NCBI GenBank assembly: GCA_948099385.1
Contig: CANUEZ040000069.1
Location: 577,501 to 641,500 of the forward strand
Direction of reading: 5' to 3'
Origin: Fasciola hepatica
Lineage: Eukaryota; Platyhelminthes; Trematoda; Plagiorchiida; Fasciolidae
Length of the DNA: 64,000 bases
Below, piece by piece: positions 12,401 through 25,605 of this stretch (its first letter is position 1; each line of letters starts with the position of its first letter). The translations under genes and the position numbers were made by a program. The notes beneath the pieces were generated by a model that saw nothing but the letters and a program-made list of their open reading frames with translations, made no database searches and was not told where the DNA came from.

Positions 12401-14630
12401 TCCCACCTTCTGAGTGGATGTTAGACGACCTTCTCTCTGTAAGCACCGCATGAACTCAACAGTAGACAAGTGCGTGAATCGTCAGGCTGAAAAGCCCACA
12501 TAAGCGTGTGTCTGACCAATTCACCAAGCGAGTATGAATGGTAGGAGATAGTAACAAAAATAATGACATTGTGTTGTCCAATGGCCAACCCGAGCTTTAA
12601 TCAACATCAATTTTCGAAAGATTTGAGAATCATATTGTGTATTCGGATTGCCACATATCTAAATACAGGCTTTAGTCGAAACTCATGGGACGAGTTATCT
12701 ATTATGTTCATTGGAGCAATCAGCTTTGCTTTATTTCAATATATCACACGAAATGTTGAAACAATACTCCATATTTAAATCTATATTAATATTGTATTCA
12801 TGGTATTTTTCTCAGTTGATCTAAGGGAAGCCATAATTTTACGATAATTGTCACCAGGGATGTTATTTCGAGGAACGAGTTTTATGAAATTTTAAAATAT
12901 TGAATAATACAAATTTCAAACGGTGGAACATCGGCTGAATGATAAATGATCTGACGGCCCAGCGGTAACTTGTGGAGGGTTCAGAAGTCACCGGTGTTAA
13001 GTGGTTCTTCCATCAAATTTAGTCGAATGATTTTCTGTCGTTGTTCATTTCGTTTTTGTGTTGATTATCAAGTGATGGATCAAAATCGTAAAAAAATATA
13101 TTCCCAAAATTGAAAGGAAATGTAATAAGAACAGCTCATCACATAACTCTCACCCGATGGGCGTTGATCAAGATGAAGAGGAAAATTCATAATGTCCCCT
13201 TATTTAACATCAAGAACGGACAACTCGAAAATGTTGGGTCAAAGTGCGATGTTGCCATAACGGGGAAGAACTGTCATCTAATCCACGAAGTTTGTCGGAT
13301 TTTCATGTAGAAGGAAGATGTGGATACTGAAAAAAATTAGGACAGGTGTTCCCATGATGATTGTTCCACTTATGGTCGACGATGACGAATTCTGTGCTTG
13401 GTTATGTTGATATATGTTGTTTGATTCGACTGGAAGGTGATACTTTTATCTAGTAAATGGTCATGTAGTGATCTTAGGTAGTTCATTCATTATAATAAAT
13501 TTAGTCCAACACAGAGTTCATTTAGTCAGTTATATGATCGATAATACAAAGTAGGTTATCTCAGAATGAAACGAGTAATTTGAAGGACGATGTTGAGAAA
13601 AGAGTGTCATTAGCCGTGGTGGCTTGCCTGAAATAACATGCGTCAATGACCAGAGTGATCACATGAGAGACAGCGCGAGATTACTTACCACAACGAATTT
13701 ACTGAATTGACGATGATGTCAGTGATGAGTCGCATGAAGGCCTTCTGAGTGACGATATGGACGACGATGGCAGCGATGACTGGGGTTTTTGATGTCTACG
13801 GTGGTGATGCTGACATTGAATGGAGACTGTTTCTGTGATGCTGCAAATGATGTGGTATATATTTCAAACACCAAGCCACTTTTATTTAGTTCATAAACGC
13901 AGACGGTAATTGACGTTGTGTTGTCTATGATTAGTACATCGTCACCAATAAATGCTTTTGAACCAAACATCATAGACAATTAAAACTTCGCAATAGTCGG
14001 TCGGTTGTAGAACTAAGTTGAACCACGTATCATATTCTGCCGCCGCTCTTTTGATATGAAATATATTATCCGGATGCGCTATCTGACCTGACTATTTTGC
14101 TGATGAGTACATCACTGATTTGTTCGCTGTACTTACCGAATGTGGTGGGTGAATTGTTTGAAACGGTAACGGCCTTCCAGCCGGACAAAGAGGATGATGC
14201 ATTTACTGTACTAAGTGATGATAAGGATTGTCAGGAATGAGGGAATCTTCCGGAAAACTCGTCATCTGTAAGGATGCGGTCAGCTTTCTTCCAATCCGCG
14301 GACAGGGAGCTTTATGAGCTCTAACCAATGACGAAGCCCGCATTTCCCAAGTAGCAGTCCAGTCGTGACGCTTGTGTCCATGATCCAATCTGTCTACCAC
14401 ACGTCACTGTTCGCATCAGTCACTGACTGAAAACCTGCTGCCTACCTTTCACACCAACTCGCCAACCAATCAGGCTTCTCACATACTGTAATTTGACTTA
14501 ACCAATCATATCTGCTCACCACAACAAGTAATCAATAACGACTCCATAAACGTCCATACATTCCTTGTCTCATGTTATATAAGGTGTAAACTTCGGTTAA
14601 TATAGAATACTATTTCCGCACCGTGTTCGC
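9461..14630. other. Anonymous DNA, no supported gene
   Basis: No domain-bearing frame was recognised. Small purine tracts (GA and CA runs near 10.47-10.50 kb) and an acidic frame at 13.70-13.79 kb were noted, but nothing can be supported as a gene. Confidence 0.4.
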
Positions 14631-14770
14631 GGCCAATGGCTAACGCATTCCAATGTTACTCCATCCATATGAATTGTAAGAGCACGTATAGGATTCATTG
14701 AAAACAATTGTTCGCTCTCCAGCGTCTTGTTCTTAATGTGACCATGACTGTGGGACTTTTCAGACTATTC
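14631..14770 (+). repeat. 5' LTR-like repeat (pLTR) of the Penelope-like element
   Basis: It begins GGCCAATGGCTAACGCATTC and matches 17,911-18,050 at a constant offset of 3280 with only a few substitutions. Such pseudo-LTRs are usual for Penelope-like elements. Confidence 0.85.
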
Positions 14771-17128
14771 AGATTTACCAAGTCACCCACTGTGGTAAAG
14801 GAACTGAAAACGTTCCTTGAGTTTTCCACCCGACTTGCGGAGGCTAACACGCACGTGCAATTTCTAAAACGCTATGTGAAGAACAACGAGTATGCTAAAC
14901 ATTTTTGGAAGCAGCTGCTTCGTGATCGGATATACCCTAACTATAAAACGCTCCGGTGACATGCATTAAATATTTGTGATTCTGTGTTATCGAAAACGGT
15001 GGAATTCCAAAGGAATATCGCACAACGACAACACCCCTTGGATAACCTCCCCGATGAACAAAAGTGTCAGTTTACAGAATTCGTAAGCCATATCTGCGCG
15101 CGCCGCGTGCAGATTGTTTATGAATGTTTGGTGAGAAGCATTAACCCAATAAAACCACAGATTACATTTCCGACAAAGCCGGAAAAATACATACATAACA
15201 TTTCGAGTATGACACTCAGCCCAATCCAGGTAGAAGCCCTTTCACTTGGATGGAGGTTCTGCTGTCCCACAAGACAAGACGACCGGCTTGAACTAGAGGC
15301 ACAGTTCGAGAACCTGATAAGTCAAACTAAAGATCTATCACCAATGTCGGAAATCGATCTTGAGAGATTTAAAAGCGTTCTGGTGACAAGCTGCTACAGA
15401 TACCGCAAAGCTGTTCTGCAAAACCGGGGTCCGCTTACCCGACATCATTTGATGGCATTGAAAGGACTAAGAAAAAGAAAAGATATATCGATACTCAAAC
15501 CAGATAAGGGATCCGGTGTTGTCCTTATGGACAAGCAACATTATATCGAAAACGTTTTGCGATTGATTCAAGACCCAACGAAATTCTCCACATGCCACAC
15601 AGGAAAAGATGAAACTGAGAAAATAGAAAACAGACTGGCTGGATGTTTGAGGAAGTTAAGAGATCATGGCTACATAAACAACGGTACCTATGAAAGACTG
15701 AAACCAAGCGGGTCGACCATTCCACGTCCTTACGGTCTACCCAAAATCCATAAAGAAGGATATCCCATTCGACCAATTGTGACCATGATCAATTCACCAT
15801 ATCAGGCAACAGCTTAGTGGCTAGTAGAATTATTGGAACCCGTTCGCGCAGAATTGGCCAAGTACAGCTTGCGAGACAGCTTTAAATTCGTATCCACCAT
15901 ACAAGATTTCAATATTCAGAAGAAAACCATGCTCACGTTAGACGTCGCATCACTGTTCACCAATGTTTCGCTTTTGGAAACCGTGGACTTCCTATGTGAA
16001 CACAAACACGTCCAACATACAAATGGGAATCCCGATACAAAATCTCAAGGAACTATTGCTACTTTGCACGCTAAACATCCAGTTCCTGTTTAACGGATGT
16101 TTCTACCGACAACGAGACGGCATCGCCATGGGTTCCCCACTAGGCCCATTGCTAGCGGACATTTTCATGGCGAAACTTGAAAATGGAAAACTAAAGCAAA
16201 CCATTGAAAGTTTTTGTAAATTACTTTTTGTAATTTGTATATTCGACGACATCTTTGCTTGTCTTACTCGTGAGTAGCGTGTATATGCCTCATGAACCTC
16301 GAATACTTGTGATCCAATTCTCTGTTTTTACTGTACTGACACAGTTCAGATTTACCCCTTTCCGACGTATGGTGCGTGAACATTTTACGTTATGTTCCCG
16401 ACTCGATTGTTCTATGATTGTACATTCCCCTTGTAAGAAAATTTTGCAGAACGTTCCACTTACGCGTCTTGACCCACTATCTGTACCGCAACCGTGCTGC
16501 GCTACAGTTTCGCATGACTCCTTGCTGAGTGGACCGTCTATGACCGCGCTGTCCCGATTTATCGGATAACTCTCTGTACTGTTGCTCTTGGTTGCTCACC
16601 TGGCTGTAAGTCATTGCATTTATGTATTTTTATGTATTGCATTGTTTAGAACCACGAAATTACGATAAACACGGTTATACATTTGGAATTTGTTCTGCTG
16701 TCCGTAACAGTGTACAGCCTATATCGTGCGTAAAGCTAGTGAGACTAAGTTTTCTGCTATATTGAAAGTTCAAGTAATCGGGATAGTTTCTACAGTTTTA
16801 CTCATTACAGTCGGTACATGGATGATATATTTTGTTAATCAGACCAGAAGTGCAATGTACCCAATGTTCTAGAAAAATTTACCAACGCCCACGACTCACT
16901 AGCCTTTACTATGGAAATGGAAACCAAGAACAAATTGGCTTTCCTCGACATACTACTAACCAGGAGGGAAGATGGTTCAATACAACGTAAGGTCTATAGA
17001 AAAAAGACATGGAACTGCCAGTACACGAATTTTCACAGCTTCGTGCCCCTGTCTCACAAACGAAATGTAATTCGATGCCTAGCGTTCAGAGCCGTAAAAA
17101 TTTGCTCAACGGAGACTTTACAAGGTGA
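14708..17128 (+). pseudogene. Penelope-like reverse transcriptase region
   Basis: One reading frame runs from 14,708 to about 16,030 through an in-frame TGA (14,957) and TAG (15,815). It contains the LKPDKGSGVVLMD segment (about 15,495), the RPYGLPKIHKEGYPIRPIV segment (about 15,725), LDVASLFTNV, and, after a frameshift, RDGIAMGSPLGPLLADIF (about 16,110). These are conserved reverse-transcriptase blocks of Penelope-like elements. The catalytic box RYMDDIF lies at about 16,812, separated from the preceding block by a ~0.6-kb interruption. The thumb region (LAFLDILLTR) follows at about 16,935. Stops and frameshifts mean it is dead. Confidence 0.85.
16216..16810 (+). other. Intron-like or inserted segment splitting the RT active site
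   Basis: It begins GTAAAT and ends CTCATTACAG, so it has intron-like borders. It sits between the GSPLGPLLADIF block and the YMDD box, where Penelope-like proteins are continuous. Removing it leaves the downstream frame off by one base, so either a frameshift has also occurred or this is an insertion rather than an intron. No transposon family was recognised inside. Confidence 0.45.
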
Positions 17129-17160
17129 ACTAAGCTTCGTTCAAAAAGTTTTGCGAGAGA

Positions 17161-17886
17161 ATGGCTACCCCGAGAAGTTTATCCACAAAAAACTTAGAAC
17201 TAAAGTTACCTGCAGAGCGGTCTCCCTGCGTACCAAAGAAGGAACTATTCCTTAAAGTATCGTTCAAGGGGGATACGCATGCCGAGCGGTTGACAAAAAC
17301 ACTCAGGGCGGCTGTAAACTCAACGTTCCCAGCCGCTAGACTGAAATGCACATTCTCAACCTCTCCGGTGATCCGCATGCAGGTAAAAGACAAACTGCCT
17401 GAGCTGACCTCCTCTTTGATCCTTTACTCCGTCAGGTGCGAATGTGGCGCATCCTACATAGGTCGCACGGCTAGGCGTTTGTCTCAGCGCATTAAGGAAC
17501 ATCACCCAAGATGGTTGAGTCACGGGAAAATCGGTGTGATTACCAGTTCGATTCTAGGTCATTTGGTGGACAGTGGCCACACGATCGACCCTGAGAAAGC
17601 TTTCAAAGTCATATACCGAGTTCTACCCAATCGATCAAAGCCAGTCCGACTTCGATCCCTTGCCACGGCAGAGGCACTTGCCATTCGCTTACTAAACCCT
17701 AATCTGTGTGCACAAAAGCGACTAGTTCAGGCTCTCCAGCTGCCCTGGACGAAACCAGAAACCACGGATCGTCGACCGAACCAAAAAGTCCACTATCGAT
17801 TACCATTCGTGACGGTGGGAGTGAAACTCTCACCAAAACACGCACACGATAGAGACAACCCTCCCCACCAACCCCGTTTTTCCTAA
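17161..17886 (+). pseudogene. Penelope-like GIY-YIG endonuclease domain
   Basis: A 241-codon open frame, shifted relative to the upstream RT, with the GIY-YIG signature: LYSVRCECGASYIGRT, then RLSQRIKEH, with a later Glu (ATAEALAIRLL) in the expected position for the catalytic Glu. In Penelope-like elements this nuclease makes the nick that primes target-site reverse transcription. The C-terminal tail is basic and His-rich. The domain itself looks intact, but it is cut off from the RT by the frameshift near 17.2 kb. The start codon of the open frame is probably not a real start. Confidence 0.85.
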
Positions 17887-17910
17887 CGCCACGACAATGA
17901 CCTTTACTCC

Positions 17911-18162
<252 letters not shown>

Positions 18163-18179
18163 GATGTCTATCAACTATC

Positions 18180-19090
18180 CATAACGAATATGGAATTTCG
18201 GTGAAATTATCCTTCATTCTAGTTGCTTTATTCACAACTGAGGGCAATTATCCTCCCAATGAACATTTTCATAAAGTCCTCACGAACTTTCTAAGTTGCT
18301 ATCAACCAATCCGGTTGTTGCAGACCTAGAAATTGAAATGGCTGACTGTAAATGATTTAGCTTCCTGATAGCTATAGTCGTTTGAATTACGAGAATTCAT
18401 ATTTGGTAAGAATATTGCCTTTAAACTCAATGCATCTACTGTACGCTCAGCAGCTGGGTCGCACTAGTTAGCAGAATTTGGTTGCATGCATATATCCATA
18501 TGAAATGCTAAATAATGTCGCAGACTTAATCCAATTACTTATTGAAGACAATCAAGTGTACTAAAAAGAAAGTCTAACGAATGTGGGGAACTGCATTCTA
18601 AGGTTACTACATATTTCAATGAATGTGAATAGGAAACGTGCAATGAGGGAAAACCGAACATCGAATAACGCAACAACCATTATGGTACAAGGTAAGTGTC
18701 AGCGCTGTACTTAGGTGGGTAACATTTAGGCTGAGGGTTTATGGCCACTAATCTAAACCGTAGTTTTGACAACCATTCGAGTAGCAAATATATGTTAATA
18801 TTTTCGGAACAAAAACGCGGTACCTGACGAGAAGTACACTTTGAACTAAGAACTAATTAGAACCATTAAAAAGAACCTTGGATAATGTTCCCATTAGTCG
18901 GTCCCGTGAACAAGGCCACTGATGAGCTATTTTTATCCAACACTTGAGAAGCTTGGACAACTAGATATTAAAAACAATAACATAAAATGTGATAATTCGT
19001 ACGATTACCAATGATTCTTCCACGATTTTCTCATGAAAACATAAACCACTCCTTGATTTTGAGAAATTGGCACACATAAAATTGGCGTTG
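18180..19090 (+). repeat. Direct repeat, copy 1 (pair of 29,917-30,790)
   Basis: About 0.9 kb is similar (roughly 80% by eye) to 29,917-30,790 in the same orientation. Shared stretches include GTACGCTCAGCAGCTGGGTC and TTAGCAGAATTTGG. In both copies the block is followed by a (GAT)n array. No gene was recognised inside. Confidence 0.8.
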
Positions 19091-19281
19091 CTATCAGTGG
19101 CTTCGGAAAAATTCACAAAATAACAACACATGATGACGATGACGATGAAGATGATGATGATGTTGATGATGAGGATAATGGTGACAACGATGATGATGTT
19201 GATGTTTATTTTGATGTTGACGATGATGTGTTTGTTGTGCTTGATGACGATGTTGATTTTGATGGTAGAAATGATGATTAA
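19086..19281 (+). CDS. Asp-rich open frame in the first (GAT)n array
   Basis: In the GAT register the frame reads FGKIHKITTH followed by an Asp-rich run with interspersed Val, Glu, Asn, Tyr and Phe, then RNDD and TAA. An AG acceptor (ctatcag) precedes it near 19,099. Asp-rich translation is what any (GAT)n array gives, so coding potential is uncertain. It resembles the frame at 30.8 kb in style but not in its non-repeat leader. Confidence 0.2.
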
Positions 19282-19450
19282 GATGTTGATTGGTTTTACG
19301 ATTTTGATGTTTCTTTTGATGGTATCGGTGTTGCATAATTTGGTTTTGGTAGATTCAACGATGGTAATGATGAGGGTTTTCTTTTGATAATTATTTTGAT
19401 TTGATGAGTGGAGTGTAGATATTTATGATAAACTAATCGAATCATTTCAT
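19130..19450. repeat. Imperfect (GAT)n array 1
   Basis: Degenerate GAT trinucleotide repeat. Its inverted counterpart appears as (ATC)n at about 50,580-50,700, at the outer edge of arm B. Confidence 0.85.
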
Positions 19451-20541
19451 GCTGATGATCAGGGTGTTTTGTGTTTCGAATTCTTTTGAAGATTTTCAAT
19501 TAGTAGCAGTTATTGCTGTTGATGTTAATGATAATTTTGTTGGTAATCTTGTAGATCATATTGCTTGTTCTGTATGATTGTCAATGCGTTGTAGTAAACC
19601 GGTTACAAGTCAGTCTGGAGAAATAAAATTTGTGTCCTTTCTAGTGCCTAAGTAGACAATCATAGGTCAGGTAGGTAATGAACACCAACTGGAGCATCAT
19701 TTCTCGCACAAAATCTTACGTTGGGATTGGCGTTCTTCATGCGTCTCACCATGAAGTGTGTCTTAAACAACGGGACTGTAATTATTGTGGGCTTTTCCAC
19801 TTGTTTCAAAGTCGGTAATGTTTGGTGTGTTATACTGGTTACGAGAAAAACATTTAACAGTTCTAACGATATATAATGTTTGTAATGTTATTTGAAACCA
19901 ACCAGGGACGCGTTGACAAATTGCTTCTTTAAAGATGTAAGATGCATCGTCCGCGGATCACATCGAAAAGCTTTCCACAGGGACTGTATTCACCGAGCAT
20001 GATTATGAGCTTCTGAATTAAGTGCTGGAATACCAGGGTTGGCCACCAATGGCGTGCTTTTCATTCAAACTGATTTACGAAAACGCATCGAATTATTCAC
20101 TGTTTACGCCCGTTTAGATCTACCGTCTCCCAAATGTTCCATGTGTAGATGTGCCAAAAGAAGCATGATTGTATGACCAAAATAAAATGAACATACTTTA
20201 TTCAGAACAATAAAATAATCATTTCGGTCAGTTGCTGGTTAATAGTGCAGATCTGTATGAGGCTATTCATACGTTGTTAACTTTCGAAAGGGTAGAAATA
20301 CATGCACCAGCTAGGTGAATCATCTTTGTTCCGTGGACACTAACCTCTATTGTGAATCATTTCTGAAGATCGAAGCACGAATAATATTTGTTGTCCCGAC
20401 GAGATCTTGACAGCGCTTGCGTTTACTGCATTCGAATCTGTCAGTACAGAGGACACAATAAGAACAGGTATAGGTAATGGTGTGGCTATTTCCAAACTGT
20501 TTGTTTGAAGCCGTCTTTTCAAATATGCCTTCTCACCGTTG

Positions 20542-20781
20542 TTAATAACTGAAGAGTTTGTTATAAATTTCCAAGTTTGCTTCATATCGAAACGATGCTC
20601 TCATTGCTGATGTGTTGCGAACAGAATTGTAGCAATTCGGGTCCATCAAACTCCTTTCTATGATCTTCAGATACCGAGCACATCCCAAGATCAGACTAAC
20701 ATTACCACCAGGTATTACCAGACAAAGATATTTCTCTCTCAACCCTAGGGAGTAAATGTCGTTCCAGGTTTCATCTCGATC
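20542..20781 (-). CDS. Secreted-type terminal exon, arm A copy
   Basis: On the minus strand an acceptor (acattcag) is followed by an 80-codon frame starting DRDETWNDIYSLGL, through REKYLCLVIPGG and MDPNCYNSV, to YNKLFSY and TAA. It is the mirror copy of 49,149-49,388 in arm B. The two copies are identical except for a 54-nt patch (20,686-20,739) that changes seven amino acids. No signal peptide or 5' exon was found. The NC...A(V/M) pattern recalls exons at 5.6, 27.2 and 61.4 kb. The function is unknown. Confidence 0.35.
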   Translation of the reverse strand, partial: DRDETWNDIYSLGLREKYLCLVIPGGNVSLILGCARYLKIIERSLMDPNCYNSVRNTSAMRASFRYEANLEIYNKLFSY

Positions 20782-21399
20782 CTGAATGTTGATGGAGACT
20801 TTTGGTTGTACGTTTTTCTGTATACGTATTACTACTTGTCAATGACTGTGCTGCTTTTCGAATAGCAAATCCTCTTGACCATGCTTATACCGTTGTGCAG
20901 CTGTTACACCTGTGACGGATAAATCATAATTTTGATAATTTCATTTTCTTTTCTCAAATAGCACTTTTGAACCGAATCTTAATTTTCATTCAACCGTTTC
21001 GTGTGACACTGAAATGAATGCAAGCCACGTAGTTTATTACAGCGTTCAGTTCATTTTTTAACTGTTTTCCATATTTTCCAGTGCTGTCAGTCCAATCGAT
21101 CTTCTTTAGTTCATCCAAGTAATGAATTGCAGAAGATCAAACGTGGATCGTCTCACTCGCGGAGCGGAAATAGTCCGACGAGTAACTGCAAAATAAAATG
21201 AGGAAGAACAGGCATTAGGGCGTGAGTGAAAAAGAACAAAAATGACCGAAAATACAAGCCAAGGAACAGCAGAGCCACTTGCAGCCAGACTTGAAGATTC
21301 ACAACTGACAGCATGGCGATCGCACTTCACGGCGGCAGATCTGTTTCGTTCTCAAAGCAGCATGCCTTGAGTGTCCCAAATATGTCAACGAGAAACAGT

Positions 21400-24160
21400 A
21401 GATCAATGTCAAATACGACTCTGTGCTCAGAAAACACACGAACACAAAAGCCTTGCATTCTGGTACAACCCAGCTGATAACTATATTTTAAGCCGACATA
21501 TTCCCATCGGTGCTATGACTGACGTGTGTTGTTATCTCAAGGCTCGCTAATTTGATGGACAAAATAAAGTAATGTGTCGCGCTGCCGCGGACGTTGAACT
21601 GGATCAACTCGGAGAACCGAAAGAGCTATTGAAATCTTTGATTGCCGGGTACATCGCCGAGCTACAGCATCTTCTATCTGACATCAGGAAATATAACTCA
21701 CTCTTCTAAACTATGTCTTCCAGCGCAGAAATCCACACACTTCAATGGACGCCAACTTTCAAAGCGAGAAGACAAATCTGTCATAAATCCGGCTCCTTGC
21801 TCCCGTTCCCACAGTGAAAGTTAATTCTTACCAGTGTATTTCACCAGTGATGGCGACGATGAATTTATTATATGCCGTGGAATTTCTTCTGGCATGAAAT
21901 GGCATATCTTTTCTCATCTGTAGTAGCTCATTCCCGAAAACAATTCAGAGTGTTTGTTCAAAAGAGCAATTGACAAGACACCACCTGATAAACCCAAGAT
22001 TGTCATTCACGCTGATGAAAATCTTACTGGAGAACTTGCGCGAAGATTCATTTCTTCATTTATAGAAGAATAGGGAATTGTGATAGTCGGAGATCAGTTA
22101 CAACCTAGAGATATTATTCTTCATCGGAGAAAAGATAGATTACAAATGTTTCAGAAACTCGTCGATGATACTATGCCCAGCGATATCTAATCCTTTTTGG
22201 GTTGGCTCCGACTGATATCACTTCAAAGTTTAGATGACGGATCTAGTCAGTGGCGAAGAAATAAATATGAAACGAAGCGCGATGATTTATTATTCATAAA
22301 GATTAGTGATTCCAGATAATGAAAGAAAACGTTTTGAAATGCCATCAAGTGCATAAGGAATACGTCATAGGCATGTATGCGAAAATCAAACCAGAAAGGT
22401 TGATGATCCTCTGTTTGAACCAGGAAAAAGCGTCACTCTGGAGAATAGGTTCCTTTGCGAGATGCAGTTGTCAATGACGGTAATACAACAGACGTTGGAA
22501 GACTAACGATTTTACCTTCTTCATACTCAGAATATTCACGACATAAGCATGAGTGCGGTCAAGATGCGATTACTTATGTTCTTCACTACTAGCTTCAATT
22601 CCTATTCATTGCATTAATCCGAAATCCTGCTTGGGACGATATACATCAGCTCTTACTTGCTGTGCAATCACGGAGGGTAGGCATGACATCAGAGCACGTG
22701 TTTTCGGACAGAAGCTGAAGTCGCCGATGGATTACATGGTAAAACATTATATGCTTGTACCTGTGCGTTGCCGGTTGTACTCGGTGGGAAGCCAAAAGAG
22801 AGGATTGCCACATGCACGTTTACTAATTTGAATCCAAAACAAAATCACTTTGAAAAATTTCGATCATTTATTCTCCTCTGAAATACCCAATGCCGACGTC
22901 GATAAGAGTTTGGGTGAGCTAGTGACGAAAGATGAGATACATGGAACTTGCTGTACACTGAATCCAAACTCACGATGCGCGATGGACGAAAAGTGCTCTG
23001 AACCATATCCTGGAGCATTAGTATTCAACACAGTTACATGAAACGATTATCATAATTTAGACAGAAGAAATTCAGCAGGTGGCTGTAAATTGGCAACCAT
23101 ACAAAGACGGAACGGTGACATTGAAGTTAATAACAGATGGATTGTTCCACACTCATTTTTGCTATCAAAAACATATAAAGGACACATACACTTGGAATAC
23201 GGTAACTCCATTAAATCGATCAAATACACTTGTAGTTACAATAATAAAAGCAGCTACATGGCAGTTCTTTGCGTGCAACCAGAAAGGAGTGTTAGAAATG
23301 CGGTCGCACATATAGACAACATCGCACAGTATCAGGAAGATACATAGGCAACAAAGAAGCTGTAAGGCAAATTATTTCAATTTCCATACATGAACAAAGT
23401 CCAACTGTTATTCACTTAGCCGTACATCTAGAAAATTGACAACGCGTTTATTTCATAGCTACGAATGTGCAACAAATAGCCTTGAATCCACTGACCGCAA
23501 CGGTAACTGCTTTCTTCCTCTTATGTCAAAATGACGCGTTTGCGAAATCACTGTTGTATTCGAAAGTGTCTACGTATTGCACTTGGAATCCGAGTAGAAA
23601 ATCATTTGAATGATGCAAACGAGGAACGCGAGTCGACGGACAAACTGACATATCTACGAAAACTGCGATAATCGGATTGTACCCCGTGCATCCCAGTCAA
23701 GACGAATGCTTCCTTTTCGAATGCTGTTGGTAAGTAGGCCTGGTCCAACGTCTTTCTGGCATCTGTGATTTGTCAACGGGGTTACGCATGTCGGCTTCCT
23801 CAGTGCATGTACAACCCTGAATTTATCGAAAAGCTGACACTGGGATGTATGCATTATTACCGCCTGTCACACATCACATCCCAAAAAAAATCTCATGCAT
23901 TATTTGTAGTTACATTATTCGCCTGCTCTCCTTCATCTCCAATCGTTATGGGAGATATAAATATCGCACTTGGCTGGAGATATTTTTCGTCGAATTCGGA
24001 AGGAAAATTCAAATGTGAATATGGATTTCAAAGAAGGAATCTACTAGGAAGAGTTGATAATGATTGATGATTTTTGCTCCGAAATCGCAAAGAAAGTTCC
24101 TAATAAATGTGTCAATTCCCAGATCCGTTCAGAGTGTATCGAGAAAACGATGCTCCAAGT
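21400..24160 (+). pseudogene. Decayed Helitron Rep protein, arm A copy
   Basis: Across several frames the plus strand carries, in order, the N-terminal Helitron signatures: AFWYNPADNYILSRHIPIGA (21,457), LGEPKELLKSLIAGY and IRKYNSLF (21,610-21,700), GSLLPFP, VIVGDQLQPRDIILHRR (22,080), VGRLTILPSSYSEYSRH (22,495), QKRGLPHARLL (22,795), EIHGTC, RRNGDIEVNNRWIVPHSF (23,095), HEQSPTVIHLAVHLEN and GPTSF. QKRGLPHARLL is the HUH nuclease motif with the second His replaced by Arg. Rep-helicase motifs were not found downstream. Multiple stops show it is dead. The domain identity is secure because many motifs occur in the canonical order. Confidence 0.85.
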
Positions 24161-24162
24161 GA

Positions 24163-24360
24163 TAGGTTTTAGATGAGTGTTTATTAGTCGGTAACACAGC
24201 ATTATCGGAAAAGACTGTGGTCAGTGTCCTTTTTGGTTACAGAGAATTCGATTGCAAACGGGTCTTGAGAAAGGATACCCGCGGAGACCGAAACGTCGAC
24301 TGATTACAGTCCTTTCCGACAACGCTGTGTTAGCGAACGACTAACACTTACCTAAAGATC
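24163..24360. mobile_element. Foldback/MITE-like element, arm A copy
   Basis: Imperfect inverted ends of about 55 bases (TTAGTCG, then AACACAGC, CGGAAA and GACTGT on the left; their reverse complement on the right) enclose about 85 bases. It interrupts the decayed 3' part of the Helitron relic. Confidence 0.6.
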
Positions 24361-25341
24361 GCAATCAATTGGGTAAGCATTCGCCAAAACAACACGTTGT
24401 CGCATCTTTCCATATAGAATTGCGTGGGGATTTTTTTATCGTGTGGAGTCAACCAGAAAACCTCAATACCTACACACAATGGAACAACAAAAAATATTGT
24501 TCCCATAAGTATCATGGAATCTTACACTTCAGAAGAGCATGCTTTCTATTTTCTTTCCTTCTGTGATGAATACTCTTTGCGTAATATGTGCAACCGGCAG
24601 TCTATATTCCTAATGTTTCATTCGCATCTGCAACAGATCACCGATGAATGCGAGCATATTGAAAACCTTTGGGAATCAATGAGTTGGTATTTACCAGTTT
24701 TTAGTATCATCAGTGGTTAGATACTGGAATATAATAAATCGATATCGAATTTACCATTCGTTTGTAAAATGATCAGCGGGCAACCAATATAATCTCGAGA
24801 TTTGCAGTTGTACTTATCAAAGTCACCGAAATATGACAACTTCAGTGTTCATATTTTTCATATTGGATAGTCTTGAACCATCCATTACTTTAGTGAACTG
24901 TGTTGATATTTCAGTATTGAATATCAGGAAACGTTTGATATATAACCATAGGTGAAGGTGACAAATTTTTCAAAAAGATGTAAATGTTTGAGTAAATACC
25001 TTGCTCACTGGAGTCAGCGTATTCTGTGGTCCCTGAGTGAGCTTTGCAATCAACACTGCGGCTTGTGGTCCTCATCATTTTATCGCTATCAAGTGTAGTT
25101 TGAAAGTTGGCTTTGAGTGGGCGGGATAGGATATAAGCATTGCTTTTGAAAATTCCACGTGGATTAATCTAGCGAAAGCCGATTTGGGACAGACTATCCA
25201 TGGCTAGAAACCCCGGCGGTTGAAAACGAGATGTTTGTGTGTGTACCTTGGTATGGCCACTAGCTCCCTTCATATTGCATCTACCTTGGTCAGATAGTAT
25301 CCTTCATCAAAACGGGCTGGTAGTAAAGACATTACCATGAG

Positions 25342-25605
25342 ATGGCAGCAAAGACTAGGGTTCAAGCAGCAGGTCCCATATTCAGAACAGAATCAGAGTG
25401 CACCAGAATTTACATAAATCGAAACGACTCGATGTGCGATGCAGTCACATGTATCGAACGGAACGGTTTATATGGGACATACAGGGATACGCAGTGTATA
25501 ATATGCCTTCATATTGATGCATGGATATACATAACCCCAATGATATTATCAGCTGTGTTCTGAAAAAACGAACTGATATCAGGTAAGTGTTCTGGATTGC
25601 AACAC
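25342..25605 (+). other. Candidate Cys-containing exon, arm A copy
   Basis: The frame after an AG acceptor (caagcag) reads AGPIFRTESECTRIYI, CDAVTCIERNG and CIICLHIDAW, ending TGA. A consensus donor (atcag/gtaagt) lies 20 bases after the stop, which argues that the real frame, if any, differs. The exact mirror copy is in arm B (44,325-44,588, minus). Function unknown. Confidence 0.2.

Noticed and set aside
13700..14160. Possible piggyBac-like N-terminus (acidic run, then YFADEYITDLF)
   Set aside because: Too short and without the catalytic Asp blocks; left unassigned.
24270..24310. Hammerhead-like CCGAAACGTCG in the foldback element
   Set aside because: No CTGATGA partner at a workable distance on either strand.
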